64,000 nt of DNA from contig JAGCPH010000046.1 in the NCBI GenBank assembly GCA_017645275.1, positions 39,766-103,765 on the forward strand, in the 5' to 3' direction. The DNA comes from Bacteroidales bacterium. GTDB taxonomy: Bacteria; Bacteroidota; Bacteroidia; Bacteroidales; F082. Below the pieces are notes generated by a model, which was given only the letters and a program-made list of their open reading frames with translations, was not told the origin of the DNA and searched no databases. Made by a program: the position numbers and the translations under genes. Positions 15,273 to 24,634 of this stretch are shown one piece after another; positions within the stretch are counted from its first letter, which is position 1; the number at the start of each line of letters is the position of its first letter.

Positions 15273-17828
15273 ATGCAAAACGAAGGTTATACGATCAAAC
15301 GCATTGCCTCAATAATTGGAGGTGAAGTTGTTGGTAATCAATCAGATACAATGGTTGTCGAAGATATTCTTTTCGACAGCAGACTGCTTATTGACGCTGA
15401 AAATACGTTGTTTTTCGCACTTAACAGCGGACGCAACGACGGACACAAATATATCAAAGATTTGTACGAAAAAGGCGTAAAAGCGTTTGTCATTTCACGC
15501 AAAAACATTGAGAATTATGATGTTAAGGCGCAAATTTCTACGCTTCAGCAATATTCCGATGCTGTTTTTGTGGTCGTCGACGACACTTTTGTGGCCTTGC
15601 AGACTCTCGCCGCGTATCATCGTATGCAATTCGACATCCCAGTGGTCGGCATCACTGGAAGCAATGGCAAAACGGTGGTGAAGGAGTGGCTGTATCAGAT
15701 TTTGTCGCCCTCGATGTCGGTGTGCCGCAGCCCGAAGAGCTATAATTCGCAGATTGGCGTACCACTGTCGGTATGGCAGATGAATCACACCCACGATATC
15801 GCCATTTTCGAAGCTGGAATCTCACGTCCGGGCGAGATGGAGAAACTGCGCGACATCATCAAGCCTACAATAGGCGTTTTCACCAATATCGGTGCCGCAC
15901 ATGGAAAGAATTTTGAAAATGTGGGGCAAAAAATAGAGGAGAAGCTGAAACTGTTTGCAGAAACCAACAAATTGGTTTATTGTTCTGACAATATAGAAAT
16001 ATCTTCTGCAGTTACCAATGCTCAAATTCCTGCTTTCTCTTGGAGCAAAACCGATAAAAATGCAGATTTGTTTGTTTCAGAAATAAATATCACCGATAAA
16101 ACTAACATTTTTGCAATTTATCAAAATAAAAAACTAAACATCACCATCCCTTTCATCGACAACGCCTCCATCGAGAACGCAATCAACTGCTGGTGTGTGG
16201 CGTTGCTGCTGAACGTCCCGAACGAACAGATCGCCGAACGTATGGCACATCTTGAGGTCGTGGAGATGCGAATGGAGCTCAAAGCTGGTGTACGTAACTG
16301 CTTGATTATCAATGATTCATACAATAACGACCGTAACGCTCTTGCCATCGCGCTCGACTTCATGAATGCGCAACATCACGACAACAAGGTGCTGATACTG
16401 TCAGATATTTTGCAGAGCGAACAAAAAGAGGAAGATCTATATAAAGACATCGCCCAACTCATTGAAAATAAGGGCGTTGACACGTTTATAGGCATCGGAC
16501 CCGCCATCTCTAAAAATATGGACAAGGCATGCCTTGTCCCAACAGGTCAAGATGTTTCATCCAGTAAGGATAAGGCATGCCTTATCCAATATTTCTACAA
16601 GTCGACAAGTGATTTCCTCAACAACCACCCGATGAAACTATTTGAAAATCAGATAGTTCTGCTCAAAGGCGCACGTAGCTTCGAGTTTGAGCGCATCATG
16701 AAGGTGTTGCAGCAGAAATCGCATGAGACGGTGCTCGAAATCAACCTCGACAACCTCATCAAAAACCTTAACTATTATCGCGGCAAGCTGAAAAAAGAGA
16801 CCAAGATGATGGTGATGGTGAAGGCTTTCGCATATGGCAGCGGCAACTACGAGGTGTCAAACGCTCTCGCATTCCATCATGTTGATTATCTTACTGTTGC
16901 GTATGCCGACGAGGGTGTGGACCTGCGCAACCGCGGCATAAAACTGCCAATAATGGTGATGACGCCGGAAACCAACACCTTCGACACCATCATCCTTAAC
17001 GACCTTGAGCCTGACATCTACAGCTTCCGTTGCCTATCGCAGCTGGAAGACGCAATAAATCAATTGGATAGACCTCTCGGCAAGCCTGTCGGCATTCATA
17101 TAAAAGTTGACACTGGTATGCACCGACTTGGGTTCCTCCCAGAGGAGATCGACACCTTGATAGAGCGTGTGAAAGCAAATCCAAGTCTCCGCATCATGAG
17201 CGTTTTCTCACATTTTGCTACAAGTGACATGCCTGAGGAAGACGATTTTGTGAAGCATCAGATCGGGCAGTTCGAGCTGATGAGTTCTAAGATTGTGGCG
17301 GCATTCCCATACAAGATAATGCGTCATCTTTTGAATACCGCCGGCATCACCCGATTTACTGATTATCAATACGATATGGTGCGTCTTGGCATCGGTGTGT
17401 ATGGCGTGGCGGTCGTCGATGAGGACCGTGGTAAGCTCCACAACGTGATGTCGCTGAAGTCGACAATCAAGCAGATAAAGGAATACGGACCAGGCGAGAC
17501 CATCGGATACGGTCGTCATGGAAAGATCACAAAACCTTCGCGGATAGCAGTGATTCCTATCGGTTACGCCGACGGATTACGCCGTCAGCTTGGCAACGGC
17601 AAGGCCTGTTTCTGGGTCAACGGCAAGCCGGCGCCTATAATCGGCAACATTTGCATGGACCTCACCATGATCGACGTCACTGGCATCGATTGTCAGGAAG
17701 ACGACACAGCGGTGTTGTTCGACGACAACCATCCGATTGAGATTATAGCGGAAGCCTGCGACACGATTCCATACGAAATCATGACGCGTATCTCTCAACG
17801 CGTGAAGAGAATATACACCAAGGAATAA
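15273..17828 (+). CDS. murF-alr: Bifunctional MurF ligase / alanine racemase
   Basis: 851-residue fusion typical of Bacteroidota. Residues 1 to about 485 are MurF (UDP-MurNAc-tripeptide:D-Ala-D-Ala ligase), with ATP loop GSNGKT at 129-134 and IFEAGISRPGEM. Residues about 488-851 are alanine racemase with the PLP lysine K517 in VKAFAYGSG, then DTGMHRLGF and GYADGLRR. One protein thus makes D-Ala and uses the D-Ala-D-Ala dipeptide. Odd feature: residues 416-439 are encoded by a pair of 20-bp palindromes (16520-16587), an apparent in-frame repeat insertion in a loop before the end of the MurF part. Confidence 0.95.
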   Translation: MQNEGYTIKRIASIIGGEVVGNQSDTMVVEDILFDSRLLIDAENTLFFALNSGRNDGHKYIKDLYEKGVKAFVISRKNIENYDVKAQISTLQQYSDAVFVVVDDTFVALQTLAAYHRMQFDIPVVGITGSNGKTVVKEWLYQILSPSMSVCRSPKSYNSQIGVPLSVWQMNHTHDIAIFEAGISRPGEMEKLRDIIKPTIGVFTNIGAAHGKNFENVGQKIEEKLKLFAETNKLVYCSDNIEISSAVTNAQIPAFSWSKTDKNADLFVSEINITDKTNIFAIYQNKKLNITIPFIDNASIENAINCWCVALLLNVPNEQIAERMAHLEVVEMRMELKAGVRNCLIINDSYNNDRNALAIALDFMNAQHHDNKVLILSDILQSEQKEEDLYKDIAQLIENKGVDTFIGIGPAISKNMDKACLVPTGQDVSSSKDKACLIQYFYKSTSDFLNNHPMKLFENQIVLLKGARSFEFERIMKVLQQKSHETVLEINLDNLIKNLNYYRGKLKKETKMMVMVKAFAYGSGNYEVSNALAFHHVDYLTVAYADEGVDLRNRGIKLPIMVMTPETNTFDTIILNDLEPDIYSFRCLSQLEDAINQLDRPLGKPVGIHIKVDTGMHRLGFLPEEIDTLIERVKANPSLRIMSVFSHFATSDMPEEDDFVKHQIGQFELMSSKIVAAFPYKIMRHLLNTAGITRFTDYQYDMVRLGIGVYGVAVVDEDRGKLHNVMSLKSTIKQIKEYGPGETIGYGRHGKITKPSRIAVIPIGYADGLRRQLGNGKACFWVNGKPAPIIGNICMDLTMIDVTGIDCQEDDTAVLFDDNHPIEIIAEACDTIPYEIMTRISQRVKRIYTKE
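16520..16587. repeat. Composite palindromic element inside murF-alr
   Basis: Two perfect 20-bp palindromes, GGACAAGGCATGCCTTGTCC (16520-16539) and GGATAAGGCATGCCTTATCC (16568-16587), are separated by 28 bases that begin CAACAGG and end TCCAGTAA. A second copy with the same order and a 29-base spacer lies at 62124-62192. Both halves are translated in frame here, each giving a DKACL peptide. Confidence 0.9.
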
Positions 17829-17864
17829 TGTAGAGACGCACGGCCGTGCGTCTCTACATTATTT
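17825..17864. terminator. 40-bp perfect palindrome between convergent genes
   Basis: Arms reading AATAATGTAGAGACGCACGG and its exact complement meet at 17844/17845. The palindrome covers the stop codon of murF-alr and reaches the stop codon of the nuclease-family gene, so it probably terminates both convergent transcripts. T-rich DNA follows on the plus side. Its core is the same as the palindrome at 6151. Confidence 0.8.
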
Positions 17865-18921
17865 ATATTTTTTTCAACAAAATCAAATAAACCGGGAAGT
17901 GGTCGCTATATCCTGCGAGCCACACGCCGCCGGCAAACGAACGCCACGGATAACCGTTGTAGCGGCCATCGTGTTGTTTGAGGTATTCTTTGGAATGCAC
18001 CATCGGCTTGAGCAACTGATATGTGGCGTATGGGTCGTTCTCGTCTTTCAACAGTGCCGGCGTGATGATACATTGGTCGAGCACGCCTTTCACGTCGCGG
18101 TAGTAGTTGGTGCCTTCGCCATTCTTATGCATCTTCCACATGGGGTTGAAGAAATCGCCCTCCTGCATGTCTTCGACACGTCCTTTGGCTCTCAGACCCT
18201 CAATGATACTCTTGTTGGTCGGGTAGTCGTTGTAGTCGCCCATCATCACTATTTTGGCTCCGGGTTTCTCGGCGAGTATGGAGTCGGCGATATGACGGCA
18301 GAGGTTTGCGGCAGCCATACGTCCGGGCAATGAGCGTTTCTCGCCGCCATAACGAGACGGCCAGTGCATCACGATGAAGCTGAACTCCTCATCGTCGAGG
18401 ATGCCTGTCACCACGAGCTGGTCACGTGAGATGAAGTTAGGCTGTCCCGGCACATTCAGACGATATGACTTATGGTTAGTCACTTTGAAGAACTGCGGGT
18501 TATAAAGCAATCCCACGTCGACACCACGGCGGTCGGGCGAGTCGTAATGCACAATCTGGTAGTTACGGCTGGCTATCTCAGGCTGTTTTACCAGATCTTC
18601 CAGCACATGACGGTTTTCAATCTCGCAGACGCCCAGCACCCACAAGCCTTCAGCGTTATGAATCTTGTCGCTCGGGTCGGTGCCTATCGTCGAGATGGCG
18701 TATGCCATATTATGCAGCTTGGTGGTATATTTCTCCGTGTTCCAAGCATTTTTGCCCTGAGGCAGAAACTCTTCGTCGTTTTTGATCGGGTCGTTGATCG
18801 TATCATAAAGATTCTCAAGGTTATAAAACCCGACAAGACCAATTTTGCCCGACTGTTGGGCGGTCATGGAGGTGATGGCAAAAAGCATCACGATTGCCAA
18901 AAGATTTAATCTCTTCAACAT
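17863..18921 (-). CDS. Secreted endonuclease/exonuclease/phosphatase-family protein
   Basis: 352 residues with a signal peptide (about 1-20, ending TSMTA) and the EEP fold of DNase I-like enzymes. Visible motifs are VGFYNLENLYDT, GVCEIENRHVL (metal Glu), DSPDRRGVDVGLLY, VMHWPSRYGGEKRS, MMGDYNDYPTNKS, and the terminal SDHFPVYL (catalytic Asp-His). It is predicted to be exported and could cut nucleic acids or remove phosphates outside the cytoplasm. It is divergent from the TonB receptor operon, sharing a 130-base control region. Confidence 0.88.
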   Translation of the reverse strand: MLKRLNLLAIVMLFAITSMTAQQSGKIGLVGFYNLENLYDTINDPIKNDEEFLPQGKNAWNTEKYTTKLHNMAYAISTIGTDPSDKIHNAEGLWVLGVCEIENRHVLEDLVKQPEIASRNYQIVHYDSPDRRGVDVGLLYNPQFFKVTNHKSYRLNVPGQPNFISRDQLVVTGILDDEEFSFIVMHWPSRYGGEKRSLPGRMAAANLCRHIADSILAEKPGAKIVMMGDYNDYPTNKSIIEGLRAKGRVEDMQEGDFFNPMWKMHKNGEGTNYYRDVKGVLDQCIITPALLKDENDPYATYQLLKPMVHSKEYLKQHDGRYNGYPWRSFAGGVWLAGYSDHFPVYLILLKKI

Positions 18922-18940
18922 AAATCAAAATATTTGGGTA

Positions 18941-18948
18941 CAAAGTTA
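18941..18948 (-). promoter_or_regulatory. -7 element of the nuclease-family gene
   Basis: TAACTTTG on the minus strand, 19 bases before the ATG at 18921. It is divergent from the box at 19027. Confidence 0.7.
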
Positions 18949-19026
18949 GATAAAAATTTTCAAACGGCAATGAAAAAGATTAATAATTAATTTTCACCTT
19001 TTTTATTTTTATAAGGAAAAAAAATC

Positions 19027-19034
19027 TAACTTTG
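19027..19034 (+). promoter_or_regulatory. -7 element of the TonB receptor operon
   Basis: TAACTTTG, 19 bases before the ATG at 19054. The divergent box at 18941-18948 is of the same sequence, so both genes may respond to the same holoenzyme. Confidence 0.7.
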
Positions 19035-19053
19035 CATGATTAAAATTTGTTAA

Positions 19054-21633
19054 ATGAAAAAGTATCTACTATTAATTCTGATTGCGGCATTTGGTCTGAG
19101 ACTGAATGCACAACTGGTGGAGAACGTCACTGTGTTGAACGACACTGTCAAAGACGAAAACACTACATTGCCCACAATCATCATGATTGATACGGATTAC
19201 GATGATGCTCAAAGCTCGACGGATATCTCGAGTTTTCTTCAGTCGTCGCGTGACGCGTTCAATAGCATCGCGGCATACAACTTCAGCACAAGAAGGTTCC
19301 GCATACGTGCTTACGACTCGAAATACACCGAGGTCCTGATCAACGGCGTGGTGATGAACGACCCTGATGGCGGTCGCCCGTACTACTCCAACTGGGGAGG
19401 ACTCAACGACGTTATGCGTAACTCTGTGGTATTGGTTAACTCAGGTGTCGCATACGATGCCTTCGGAGGTCCGGGCGGCATCACGGCAATCTTCACGAGA
19501 GCCAGCTTGTATCGTAAGCAGGCCTCGCTGAGCTATTCGCTGTCGAACCGTTCGTATAACCACCGCCTGATGCTTACCTACAGCACCGGCATGATGAAAA
19601 ACGGATGGGCTTTTACGGCTTCAGTGTCAGGGCGTTACACTCCTATGGACAGTCCTGTAAACTGGTCGGAAGGCACATGGTATGCGGGAACAAGCTATTT
19701 CTTGTCGGCTGAGAAGAGACTGAACAAGAAACATTCGTTGGGATTGCTGGTGTTTGGGTCGCCATCGACACGCGCTACGACATCGCCTGCGGTGCAGGAG
19801 ACATTTGACCTTTTGAACGACAACTATTACAACCCTAACTGGGGTTGGCAGACTGACAAAAACGGCAAGCGTTTCAAACGTAACGCGCGCGTGAGCTCAT
19901 ACCATCAGCCGATGTTCCAGCTTCAGCATTACTGGACTCCGAACACAAGATTGCAGGTCAACACCACACTTTATTACTGGTTCGGCAAAGGCGGCTCAAC
20001 AGCACTCGAATGGGGTGAGGCGGCAGACCCGCGTCCCGACTACTACCGTAACCTCCCGAGCTATTACAAATATATGCTCGACCTCGGCAAGGATGGCTAT
20101 ACCTATCAAGGCTATCTGGATTATACCAACCAGTGGATAAATGATGAAAATATGCATCAGATCAACTGGGATAACCTCTATGCAGCCAACTCGAGAAACC
20201 TTAAAACCGTCATTAACGCCAACAACTCCAGCGATAACATAACAGGTTATTTCTCGAAATATATCGTAGAGGAACGCCGTCAGGATAAGAACCAATACGG
20301 TCTCTCAAGCACTTTCAAATACGATATAAACCCGAACACACATGTCTACGGAGGCATCAAGGCGGGCATGTCGAAGACCCATTATTATAAGAAAGTAGCC
20401 GACCTGCTTGGTGGTGACTATTACCTCGACATCGACAAATACGCCGACGGAGAGGCATTCGATATCACCGATGAGCAGCAGACCAACATACGCAACAAAA
20501 ACCACGTGGCAACCGTTGGCGATATCATTTCCTATGACTATATCGCAAATGTCAATAAAATTATCGCATGGGGTGAGCTAACCTGGGTGAAGAGACGCTG
20601 GTCGACATACGCTGGCGTTGAAGCCGACTACACACAGATCTTCCGTACCGGTAACTTCGAAAACGGCCGTTTCCTTGGCAACGAGTCATACGGTGACTCC
20701 AAGAAACTCAACCTCGTCAATGGCAGCTTCAAGGCTGGTGCCAGCTACGCCCTCAACGGACGCAATTATGTCGTCGCCAATATAATGCTTAAGAGCCAGG
20801 CTCCTGAGTTCAGAAGTGTTTTCGTGGCACCGCGCGTGCGCAACACCATAGTGAACAACGTCGACAACGAGAAAATCTTCGGCTTCGACCTTGCCTACGA
20901 ATACCGCTCACCAATGATAAAGGCACGTGTTGCAGCATACCAGACACATTTTTCCGATCTCACCTGGAACCGCTCGTTCTACTATGAGTCGACAGGCAAA
21001 TATGTCAACTACATAATGAACGACATCGAGCAGATTTCACAAGGAATCGAGCTCGGTGCCGATATCAACATCACACCGACCATCAGCGCACAGCTGGCAG
21101 GTTCAGTGGGCGAACACCGTTATGCCAACCGTCCGAAAGTGTATGTCTATGAGGATAACGACGCACACGCCATCTACGACGGCGAAACCGTTTACCTTGA
21201 GAATTACTATGTAGGCGATATGCCGCAGACGGTGGGCTCTATCGGGTTGAAGTATAACTCGCCAAAATACTGGTGGGTCAGCGTCAACGCCAACTACTTC
21301 GGCAACTATTACCTTGCTGTCAACCCTACAAACCATACCATCGAGACTTTCCAGAATCTGTATGACGGAGATTATCGTGTCGATATGCTTCTTAAGCAGG
21401 AAAAACTCGACGACGCATTCACAGTTGACCTTTATTGCGGCAAGTCGTGGAACTATAAAGGTTTTTACATCTTGCTTAACTTGAGTGTCAACAACTTGCT
21501 CAACAACAAGAACATAGTCCTTTACGGTTACGAACAGCTTCGTTCCGACTACGACGAGCCAGAGCGTTTCCCTTCGAAATACTCTTATCTCTACGGCATC
21601 AATTATTTCTTAAGTTTAACTATCAGATACTAA
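19054..21633 (+). CDS. TonB-dependent outer-membrane receptor
   Basis: 859 residues: signal peptide (1-19, ending LNA), then a plug domain (about 45-150, with INGVVMNDPDGGRPYYSNWG and DAFGGPGGITAIFTR), then a 22-strand-type barrel ending in an aromatic residue (YFLSLTIRY). Unlike SusC proteins it has no carboxypeptidase-regulatory-like domain before the plug. It imports an unknown ligand across the outer membrane using TonB energy. Two DUF5689 lipoprotein genes follow in the same operon and an exported EEP nuclease-family gene is divergent, pointing to nucleic acid or nucleotide ligands (inference). Confidence 0.85.
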   Translation: MKKYLLLILIAAFGLRLNAQLVENVTVLNDTVKDENTTLPTIIMIDTDYDDAQSSTDISSFLQSSRDAFNSIAAYNFSTRRFRIRAYDSKYTEVLINGVVMNDPDGGRPYYSNWGGLNDVMRNSVVLVNSGVAYDAFGGPGGITAIFTRASLYRKQASLSYSLSNRSYNHRLMLTYSTGMMKNGWAFTASVSGRYTPMDSPVNWSEGTWYAGTSYFLSAEKRLNKKHSLGLLVFGSPSTRATTSPAVQETFDLLNDNYYNPNWGWQTDKNGKRFKRNARVSSYHQPMFQLQHYWTPNTRLQVNTTLYYWFGKGGSTALEWGEAADPRPDYYRNLPSYYKYMLDLGKDGYTYQGYLDYTNQWINDENMHQINWDNLYAANSRNLKTVINANNSSDNITGYFSKYIVEERRQDKNQYGLSSTFKYDINPNTHVYGGIKAGMSKTHYYKKVADLLGGDYYLDIDKYADGEAFDITDEQQTNIRNKNHVATVGDIISYDYIANVNKIIAWGELTWVKRRWSTYAGVEADYTQIFRTGNFENGRFLGNESYGDSKKLNLVNGSFKAGASYALNGRNYVVANIMLKSQAPEFRSVFVAPRVRNTIVNNVDNEKIFGFDLAYEYRSPMIKARVAAYQTHFSDLTWNRSFYYESTGKYVNYIMNDIEQISQGIELGADINITPTISAQLAGSVGEHRYANRPKVYVYEDNDAHAIYDGETVYLENYYVGDMPQTVGSIGLKYNSPKYWWVSVNANYFGNYYLAVNPTNHTIETFQNLYDGDYRVDMLLKQEKLDDAFTVDLYCGKSWNYKGFYILLNLSVNNLLNNKNIVLYGYEQLRSDYDEPERFPSKYSYLYGINYFLSLTIRY

Positions 21634-21651
21634 TTTGAAAGGAGTGATATC

Positions 21652-23409
21652 ATGAAAAAAATCGCTATATTATTAATAGGTGTGTCAATGCTGCTCTCGT
21701 CTTGCAAAAAAGACCTCGACAGACCGCCTATTCCAGCAATGCCTACCAACGATATATGGACAGTGGGTCAGATTCTTGACACTTTGGCGAATGGCACCTT
21801 CCAGTTTGGCGACACATATCACAAAGATGCCGTGGTGAAGGGCTACGTCATCGCTGATGAGTCGGGCGGCAACATCTATCGTACCGTGTATCTGAGAGGT
21901 GAGGACGGAAGATGCATCGCTGTTTATAGAAGCGGCAGCACCTCATATACTGTTTCAATAGGCGACCATATCGGCATTAAGCTTGACGGTGCCGTAATAT
22001 CAGAATATTCAAGACTGCCACAGATTCAACTTCAGGCCGACGACCCTAACTCCCTGATTGTCATCTATGAAAGAGATTGCCTCGACAAGGTGCAGCCTGT
22101 TGTGACGGATGTTGAGAGCGTTAATGCCGGCAACCATCTGTGCGACTTGGTCCAGCTGAACGATGTGCAGTTTGAGACGTATGAGGGCTTGTCATACACC
22201 GATGGCACCACTACCACAAACCGCTCGCTGATAAGCTGCTCGGGCGAGAGTATCATCGTGCGTACCAGTGGCTACGCTGATTTCGGCGAAGAGCCGCTTC
22301 CACAGGGTAGAGGCTCATTGATAAGCATTGTGTCGGTATATAACACCACATGGCAACTCGCCATCCGAAACACAAGAGATGTCTTTCTTAATGGACAGAG
22401 ATGTGGCGAAGGCGGCGATGTTATGGAACTGCCATATCATCAGAGCTTTGCGTCGTCGTTCGGAACATATACCACCTATAGCGTGATTGGTGACCAGACA
22501 TGGACTATCGATTTCTCGACAGCAGTGATGAAAGGTAAGGTCGGCGATGTGTTCTATGAAAACGAGGACTGGCTGCTATCATCGCCCATAATGATTACTG
22601 ACGTTAATCATGTCAAAGCCACAGTCAGCTATGTGGCACAATATACAGGCATTGACGGTGACGTGTCATTCCAAGTGTCGAGAGACTACGAATATGGCGA
22701 CGATCCGAGCACTGCCACATGGGACGAGATATCAGCTGATTTCCCGAATAGTGGAGGCTGGTACGATTTTGTTGATGTGGAGCTAAGTCTCGATGATTAC
22801 ATCGGCGATACTGTGACGGTGGCTGTCAAGTTCCTGTCGACGACAGAGAAATCACGCACATTGGAGGTTAAGAGCATATATATCGATGAAGGCACCCCGA
22901 CACCTCCACCTGCGACTATATTCAGCGAGCCGTTTATCGGACATGGCATAGGCGACTTCACAATCAACAATGTGTATCTCGCACCAGGATTGTCGTACGT
23001 ATGGAAGTATAATGAGCAATATGGTATGGTGGCAAGTGCCTTTACCAACAACACAAGCTATCAGTCCGACAGCTGGCTCATCTCGCCTTCTATCGACATG
23101 GTCGACTACCACTCAGCGGTGTTGACATTCGACCATGCGGCAAATAAACTCAATTCAGGCAGTCCGTCACAGTTCTACTTCGTGATGGTGTCGACCGACT
23201 ACGACCCCAACTCACCGGATGACGCACATTGGAGCCAGCTCGAGGTGCCAAACTATCCGGCAGGAACAAACTGGACATTCGTCAGCTCAGGCGAGATCGA
23301 TATGAGCGCATATCTTGGCTATGAAAACGTCCATATCGCATTCAAGTACACAAGTGAAACAGATAACTCTGGCTCTTGGGAGATCAAGAATGTGTTGATT
23401 AAAGAATAA
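21652..23409 (+). CDS. DUF5689 / choice-of-anchor J lipoprotein
   Basis: 585-residue lipoprotein (lipobox LLSSC, Cys17). Residues about 30-245 match the DUF5689 pattern, an OB-fold-like module: VVKGYVIADESGGNIYRTVY, then GDHIGIKLDGAVISEYSRLPQIQ and a closing YNTTWQLAIRNTRDV. The rest holds two jelly-roll modules of the choice-of-anchor J kind (each with DSWLISP or DWLLSSP and a SWEIKN- or TLEVKS-type end). It lies 18 bases after the TonB receptor and is probably its surface-exposed partner, as SusD-like proteins are for SusC. The ligand is unknown. Confidence 0.8.
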   Translation: MKKIAILLIGVSMLLSSCKKDLDRPPIPAMPTNDIWTVGQILDTLANGTFQFGDTYHKDAVVKGYVIADESGGNIYRTVYLRGEDGRCIAVYRSGSTSYTVSIGDHIGIKLDGAVISEYSRLPQIQLQADDPNSLIVIYERDCLDKVQPVVTDVESVNAGNHLCDLVQLNDVQFETYEGLSYTDGTTTTNRSLISCSGESIIVRTSGYADFGEEPLPQGRGSLISIVSVYNTTWQLAIRNTRDVFLNGQRCGEGGDVMELPYHQSFASSFGTYTTYSVIGDQTWTIDFSTAVMKGKVGDVFYENEDWLLSSPIMITDVNHVKATVSYVAQYTGIDGDVSFQVSRDYEYGDDPSTATWDEISADFPNSGGWYDFVDVELSLDDYIGDTVTVAVKFLSTTEKSRTLEVKSIYIDEGTPTPPPATIFSEPFIGHGIGDFTINNVYLAPGLSYVWKYNEQYGMVASAFTNNTSYQSDSWLISPSIDMVDYHSAVLTFDHAANKLNSGSPSQFYFVMVSTDYDPNSPDDAHWSQLEVPNYPAGTNWTFVSSGEIDMSAYLGYENVHIAFKYTSETDNSGSWEIKNVLIKE

Positions 23410-23436
23410 GTTATTGATAATCAAAATATTGAAGAG

Positions 23437-24621
23437 ATGATAAAGTCAATAAAAAAATACGGCATTTTGGTTTTTGTCGCGATGGTGCTTTTTACCTCGT
23501 GTATCAATAAGAATGCAAGAAAGAACAACTATCCTGTTCCTGGTGTCGATTTCACTTTGCCAGTGGGCGATGTCTATACCATCGACACACTGTTGTATAT
23601 GTGGCATGCCGAAGGAACGCACAAATTCACCCAAGACGCCTCTGTTTATGGTGTTGTGGTTGGCGATGAGACCTCAGGTAACATCTACAAGGCCTCGTTT
23701 ATCATGGACGGTCCGTATGCCATCGAGCTTTACCTGAAAAGCACCAGCGGTTTGCGTAACGGTGACTCCATCCGTGTGTATCTGAAAGGCGCCACCTTGT
23801 CGGAATACAGTGGAACACCACAGATTCAGGATATTGACCCAAACAATATCACCATTTTGGCAAACAACAAACACAGAGAGCCTGAGGAGATCAGTACACT
23901 CGATGTGAATACCAGCTATATCTGCCATCTGGTAAAGTTTAACCATGTGGAGTTTGCTGCCGAAGACCGTGTTAACACCTTCGCTCCAGACGATGCATAC
24001 GGCCAGTATAACCTGAATCAATATGATGAAGACTGTAACCTGTTGGATTCTAAGGTTGTAGTGAGAACCAGCAATTACGCCAGTTTTGCCAACAAACAGC
24101 TACCACAAGGCAACGGCTCATTAACGGGCATACTCACTTATTACAGCGGCAATAGCGTATGGCAGTTCACAATCCGCTCATACTCGGAAGTCAATATGGA
24201 TGGTGAGCCATGTGAGACACCAGTGATTTTGCCGACAGGCTCAGGTACACAAGCTGATCCATATAACATTGCAGGAGGTATTGCCTTCCAAGGCACCGAC
24301 AGTCAGTGGATTCAAGGTTATATCGTGGGTTCAGCTAACATTGCGTCAGGTGCGATTACTAATGACTCACAGATCTCATGGGGCCCTGAATTCACTGAGG
24401 CTGCTAATGTCACCAACATAATTTTGTCTGATGATGTCAATGAGCGCGATATCAACAAGTGTGTGGTGGTTTACCTGCCAAGCAATACGGGTGTCCGTGT
24501 AGTCAACTTGAAAGACCATCCGGAGAATCTGTATAAGGTCTTGAAGGTGAAAGGCGACCTGAAGCCTTATCTGGGCAAGTCTGGTATGAGGAATACAAAC
24601 GAATATGAATTAACAGATTGA
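23437..24621 (+). CDS. DUF5689 lipoprotein
   Basis: 394-residue lipoprotein (lipobox LFTSC, Cys22). The N-terminal half repeats the DUF5689 module of the preceding gene (VVVGDETSGNIYKASF, GDSIRVYLKGATLSEYSGTPQIQ, VWQFTIRSYSEV). The C-terminal part (about 265-394) is a second OB-like domain with IAGGIAFQGTDSQWIQGYIVG, as in DUF6359-type extensions. It starts 27 bases after the previous gene and belongs to the same operon. It probably binds ligand at the cell surface together with the TonB receptor. Confidence 0.8.
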   Translation: MIKSIKKYGILVFVAMVLFTSCINKNARKNNYPVPGVDFTLPVGDVYTIDTLLYMWHAEGTHKFTQDASVYGVVVGDETSGNIYKASFIMDGPYAIELYLKSTSGLRNGDSIRVYLKGATLSEYSGTPQIQDIDPNNITILANNKHREPEEISTLDVNTSYICHLVKFNHVEFAAEDRVNTFAPDDAYGQYNLNQYDEDCNLLDSKVVVRTSNYASFANKQLPQGNGSLTGILTYYSGNSVWQFTIRSYSEVNMDGEPCETPVILPTGSGTQADPYNIAGGIAFQGTDSQWIQGYIVGSANIASGAITNDSQISWGPEFTEAANVTNIILSDDVNERDINKCVVVYLPSNTGVRVVNLKDHPENLYKVLKVKGDLKPYLGKSGMRNTNEYELTD

Positions 24622-24634
24622 TATTTAATTGATT

